DNA of 32,328 nucleotides. Origin: Rhodobacterales bacterium (GTDB taxonomy: Bacteria; Pseudomonadota; Alphaproteobacteria; Rhodobacterales; Rhodobacteraceae). Positions within the stretch are counted from its first letter, which is position 1. Each line of letters begins with the position of its first letter. Below are positions 29,902 through 32,328 of the stretch, in pieces. Made by a program: the position numbers and the translations under genes. The notes beneath the pieces are model-generated. The model saw only the letters and a program-made list of their open reading frames with translations, was not told the DNA's origin and did not search any database. The stretch covers positions 1-32,328 of the forward strand of contig JAAFHX010000021.1 in assembly GCA_013297695.1 (NCBI GenBank). The letters run 5' to 3'.

Positions 29902-32328
29902 TCAGGCCCTGGGGTGCAACCGCAGCGGGATCACCACGCGAAAGGCCGCCCCGCCCTGCCCCGGCAGATAGTCGATGGTCCCGCCCAGGTTGGCCATGAT
30001 CTCGCGGCAGATCGCCAGACCCAGACCTGCCCCGCCGGCCCGGTTGTGATCGGTCAGCCGTGCAAACATCTCGAACACAAGGCCTTGCGCTGCCTCGGGA
30101 ATGCCCTCGCCGTTGTCGATCACGTCAACCATCACATGACCACCGCGCTGGCGCACCCGCAGGCGCAGTTCCGGCTGGTCGGCGGTGCAGTACTTGCGCG
30201 CGTTCGAGATCAGGTTGATGAAGACCTGCGTCAGCCGTCCCGCATCCGTCCACACATGCACCGCCTCGGATGCAGGATCGCGGGTGATGGCAAAGTGCCG
30301 TTCCGGCCGGGTGCTGCCTGCCGCGATCAGCGCGCGGTCCAGAATGTCGCGCAGGCTGGACAGACCGACGTCCAGCTGAATCCGCCCGCTTTCCAGCACG
30401 CCCAGGTCCAGCAGATCATCCAGCAGCCGCGTCAGGCGGATCGTTTCGTCGTGGATGATCCGGGCATGCCGGGCGGCCTGATCGGGCGAAGCGTCGCCTT
30501 CCATCAGAATCTCGGAAAAGGCCCGGATCGAGGTCATCGGTGTCCGCAATTCGTGACTGATCTGCGACAGGAATGCATCTTTCTGCACCGAAAGCTGGGT
30601 CAGCTTGGCGTTTACCTCGCGCAACTGCCGGGCGGTCCGGTCCAGCTCGACGGATTTCGCCTCAAGCCGGGCCGAGTATTCCATGATCTGCGCGGTCTCG
30701 TTGGCCAGCGCCATCAGGTCCTCGACCGAAACGGCAGCCCCCCCGGCAAGCTGGGCGATCATCGCATGGGCTGCCGCCGCCCCGACCGATCCCGACAGTT
30801 CGCGTTCCAGCCCGCCGATGAAATCGGGCGTCGGGTCTGGCAGGACACCGGCCTTGCCCTGGGTCTGCGCCTCGCGGCGGAACAGGGCCTGCGCCTCTTC
30901 CTCGCCCAGGATGCCCTGCGCCACGATCAGCAGGTCCTCGGCGCTGGCCCCGCCACGCTGCCAACCCGGCGCATCCGCGCTGTCGTCGAACACGTTGACA
31001 AAGGCCACGCCCTGCACCCGTTCCAGCGGTGTGGGAAAGCTGACCAGCGATCCAATGCAGAAGGCTGCGGCATTCAGGCTCAGCGACCAGAAGGCGGCAT
31101 GCAGCAGCGGGTCCATGCCCTGGATGCCGAACAGCGCCTGCGGGCGCAACCAGGCCAGGCCGAACAGCCCCTGCTCGATCACCGCCTGCGGGATGATTGC
31201 CCCCGCCCCGAACGAGGGCAGAAACAGCGCGTAGGCCCAGACCGCCGCGCCGATCATCATCCCGCAGGCAGCCCCGACCCGCGTCGCCCCGCGCCAGAAG
31301 ATGCCGCCCAGCATTGCGGGCAGCACCTGTGCCGCCCCCACAAAGGAAATCAGCCCGATGGCCGCCAGCGCCGAAGACCCGCCCGACAGCCGGTAGTAGG
31401 CATAGCCCAGCCCGACCACCCCCGCGATGGACAGCCTGCGCGACAGCAGGACCACCCGGCGCAATTCGCCCGGCATCGCCCCTGCCGGGTGCAGCCGCAG
31501 CCACAGCGGCATCACCACATGGTTCGACAGCATCGTGGCCAGCGCGATGGACGCCACGATCACCATCGAGGTGGCGCTGGAAAACCCGCCCAGGAAGGCC
31601 AGCATCGCCAGCCCGTCCTGCCCGGCCGCCAACGGCAGCGTCAGCACGAACAGATCCGGGTTCGACCCCGCCGGCAGCACCTTCAGCCCCATCACGGCAA
31701 TCGGAACGACAAACAGGCTCATCGCGAACAGGTACAAGGGAAAGGCCCAGGACGCGGTCGCGAGGTGGCGTTCGTCCACATTCTCAACCACCATCACCTG
31801 AAACATCCGGGGCAGGCACAGCACCGCCGCCGCCGACAGCATCATCAGCCCGGTCCAGCGCCCGGGGTTCAGCGTCCATTCCGCAACCGGAGAGGCCTGG
31901 ATGGCGGCGAACATGCCCGCAGGCCCCCCCGCCAGTCCCCAGACGACGAATACCCCCACCGCCAGCAGGGCCGCCAGCTTGACCACCGCCTCGACCGCGA
32001 TGGCCATGACCACCCCGTGATGCCGCTCGTTCGCGTCAAGGTTGCGCGTGCCGAACAGGATGGTGAACAGCGCCAGCCCGATGGCCACCCAGAACGACGT
32101 CTGCTCGCGGCCGGCACCCGTCCATTCCTGCGGCATCTCCACCGCAAAGGCCCCAAGCGCCAGCGTGACCGACTGCAGTTGCAACGCGATGTAGGGCATC
32201 GCGGCCACCACGGCGATCAGGGTGGCAATCACCCCCACCCCGTTCGACTTGCCATAGCGCGACGAGATCAGATCGGCGATGGAGGTGACCCGCTGCACCC
32301 GCCCGATGCGCACCAGCTTGCGCAGCAC
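29902..32328 (-). CDS. Sodium/solute symporter - STAC - histidine kinase fusion, partial (5' end off the right edge)
   Basis: 808 residues of this inner-membrane sensor kinase are present; its N-terminus lies beyond the window. Residues 1-440 hold membrane helices of the SLC5/SSS symporter type. A STAC-like segment follows at about 465-500 (AEDLLIVAQGILGEEEAQALF). A coiled region then leads to the kinase core: H-box SQISHELRTPMTSIRAF, N-box NLISNARKYC, G1 box DNGEGIPE and G2 box GAGLGLAICREI. This is the CbrA/CrbS architecture, in which transport-like sensing of a substrate drives phosphorylation of a LuxR- or NtrC-type regulator. I see no PAS domain between STAC and the kinase and no receiver domain at the end. 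The partner regulator is not in the window. The downstream FliM-like gene is 65 nt away. Confidence 0.93.
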   Translation of the reverse strand: MLRKLVRIGRVQRVTSIADLISSRYGKSNGVGVIATLIAVVAAMPYIALQLQSVTLALGAFAVEMPQEWTGAGREQTSFWVAIGLALFTILFGTRNLDANERHHGVVMAIAVEAVVKLAALLAVGVFVVWGLAGGPAGMFAAIQASPVAEWTLNPGRWTGLMMLSAAAVLCLPRMFQVMVVENVDERHLATASWAFPLYLFAMSLFVVPIAVMGLKVLPAGSNPDLFVLTLPLAAGQDGLAMLAFLGGFSSATSMVIVASIALATMLSNHVVMPLWLRLHPAGAMPGELRRVVLLSRRLSIAGVVGLGYAYYRLSGGSSALAAIGLISFVGAAQVLPAMLGGIFWRGATRVGAACGMMIGAAVWAYALFLPSFGAGAIIPQAVIEQGLFGLAWLRPQALFGIQGMDPLLHAAFWSLSLNAAAFCIGSLVSFPTPLERVQGVAFVNVFDDSADAPGWQRGGASAEDLLIVAQGILGEEEAQALFRREAQTQGKAGVLPDPTPDFIGGLERELSGSVGAAAAHAMIAQLAGGAAVSVEDLMALANETAQIMEYSARLEAKSVELDRTARQLREVNAKLTQLSVQKDAFLSQISHELRTPMTSIRAFSEILMEGDASPDQAARHARIIHDETIRLTRLLDDLLDLGVLESGRIQLDVGLSSLRDILDRALIAAGSTRPERHFAITRDPASEAVHVWTDAGRLTQVFINLISNARKYCTADQPELRLRVRQRGGHVMVDVIDNGEGIPEAAQGLVFEMFARLTDHNRAGGAGLGLAICREIMANLGGTIDYLPGQGGAAFRVVIPLRLHPRA

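Overview
The window is GC-rich chromosomal DNA (roughly two thirds G+C by eye) and its gene content points to an alphaproteobacterium of the Rhodobacteraceae/Paracoccaceae type. Pointers include soxBDAG-type sarcosine oxidase, a photolyase-cfa-NUDIX operon behind a singlet-oxygen-type ECF promoter, a GapR (DUF2312) nucleoid protein, an orphan FliM-like protein, short DksA/TraR zinc-finger proteins and many ATGA/GTGA-coupled operons. I see no insertion sequences, integrases, prophage or CRISPR arrays.

Layout. (1) Positions 1-2514, minus strand: soxB-soxD-soxA of heterotetrameric sarcosine oxidase; soxA runs off the left edge. (2) 2612-6490, minus strand: photolyase, cyclopropane-fatty-acyl-phospholipid synthase and a GGCT-NUDIX fusion, read from a TGATCC-type promoter, then a stand-alone class V aminotransferase (6504-7733). 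(3) 7812-11036, plus strand: an arsenic module preceded by a 13-bp tandem repeat and a perfect operator-like palindrome. It encodes an ArsR-ArsC fusion, a GAPDH and ArsJ, i.e. the 1-arseno-3-phosphoglycerate export route. (4) 11115-15473, plus strand: an SMP-30-like lactonase, then a three-gene heme-peroxidase operon (catalase-like protein, uncharacterised 238-aa protein, DyP-type peroxidase). (5) 15509-18994, minus strand: a large adenylate cyclase/ATPase/TPR signalling protein and tRNA-Thr(TGT). (6) 19276-26140, plus strand: a tightly coupled six-gene operon that matches the oxidative D-apiose pathway: D-apionate oxidoisomerase, GntR regulator, D-apionate lactonase, D-apiose dehydrogenase, a RuBisCO-like protein and 3-oxo-isoapionate kinase. 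(7) 26147-32328: housekeeping and regulatory genes (gapR, a small membrane protein, an unusually short enoyl-CoA hydratase, a DksA-like zinc-finger protein, a DUF442 sulfurtransferase behind an FNR-type box, a FliM-like protein) and a sodium/solute symporter-histidine kinase fusion that runs off the right edge.

The most interesting parts are the apiose operon with its RuBisCO-like enzyme, the single-polypeptide arsenic sensor/arsenate reductase with an operator overlapping its own predicted start codon, and the catalase-like/unknown/DyP operon, whose middle gene has no function I can assign. Function calls come from reading motifs and protein sequence without any database search.
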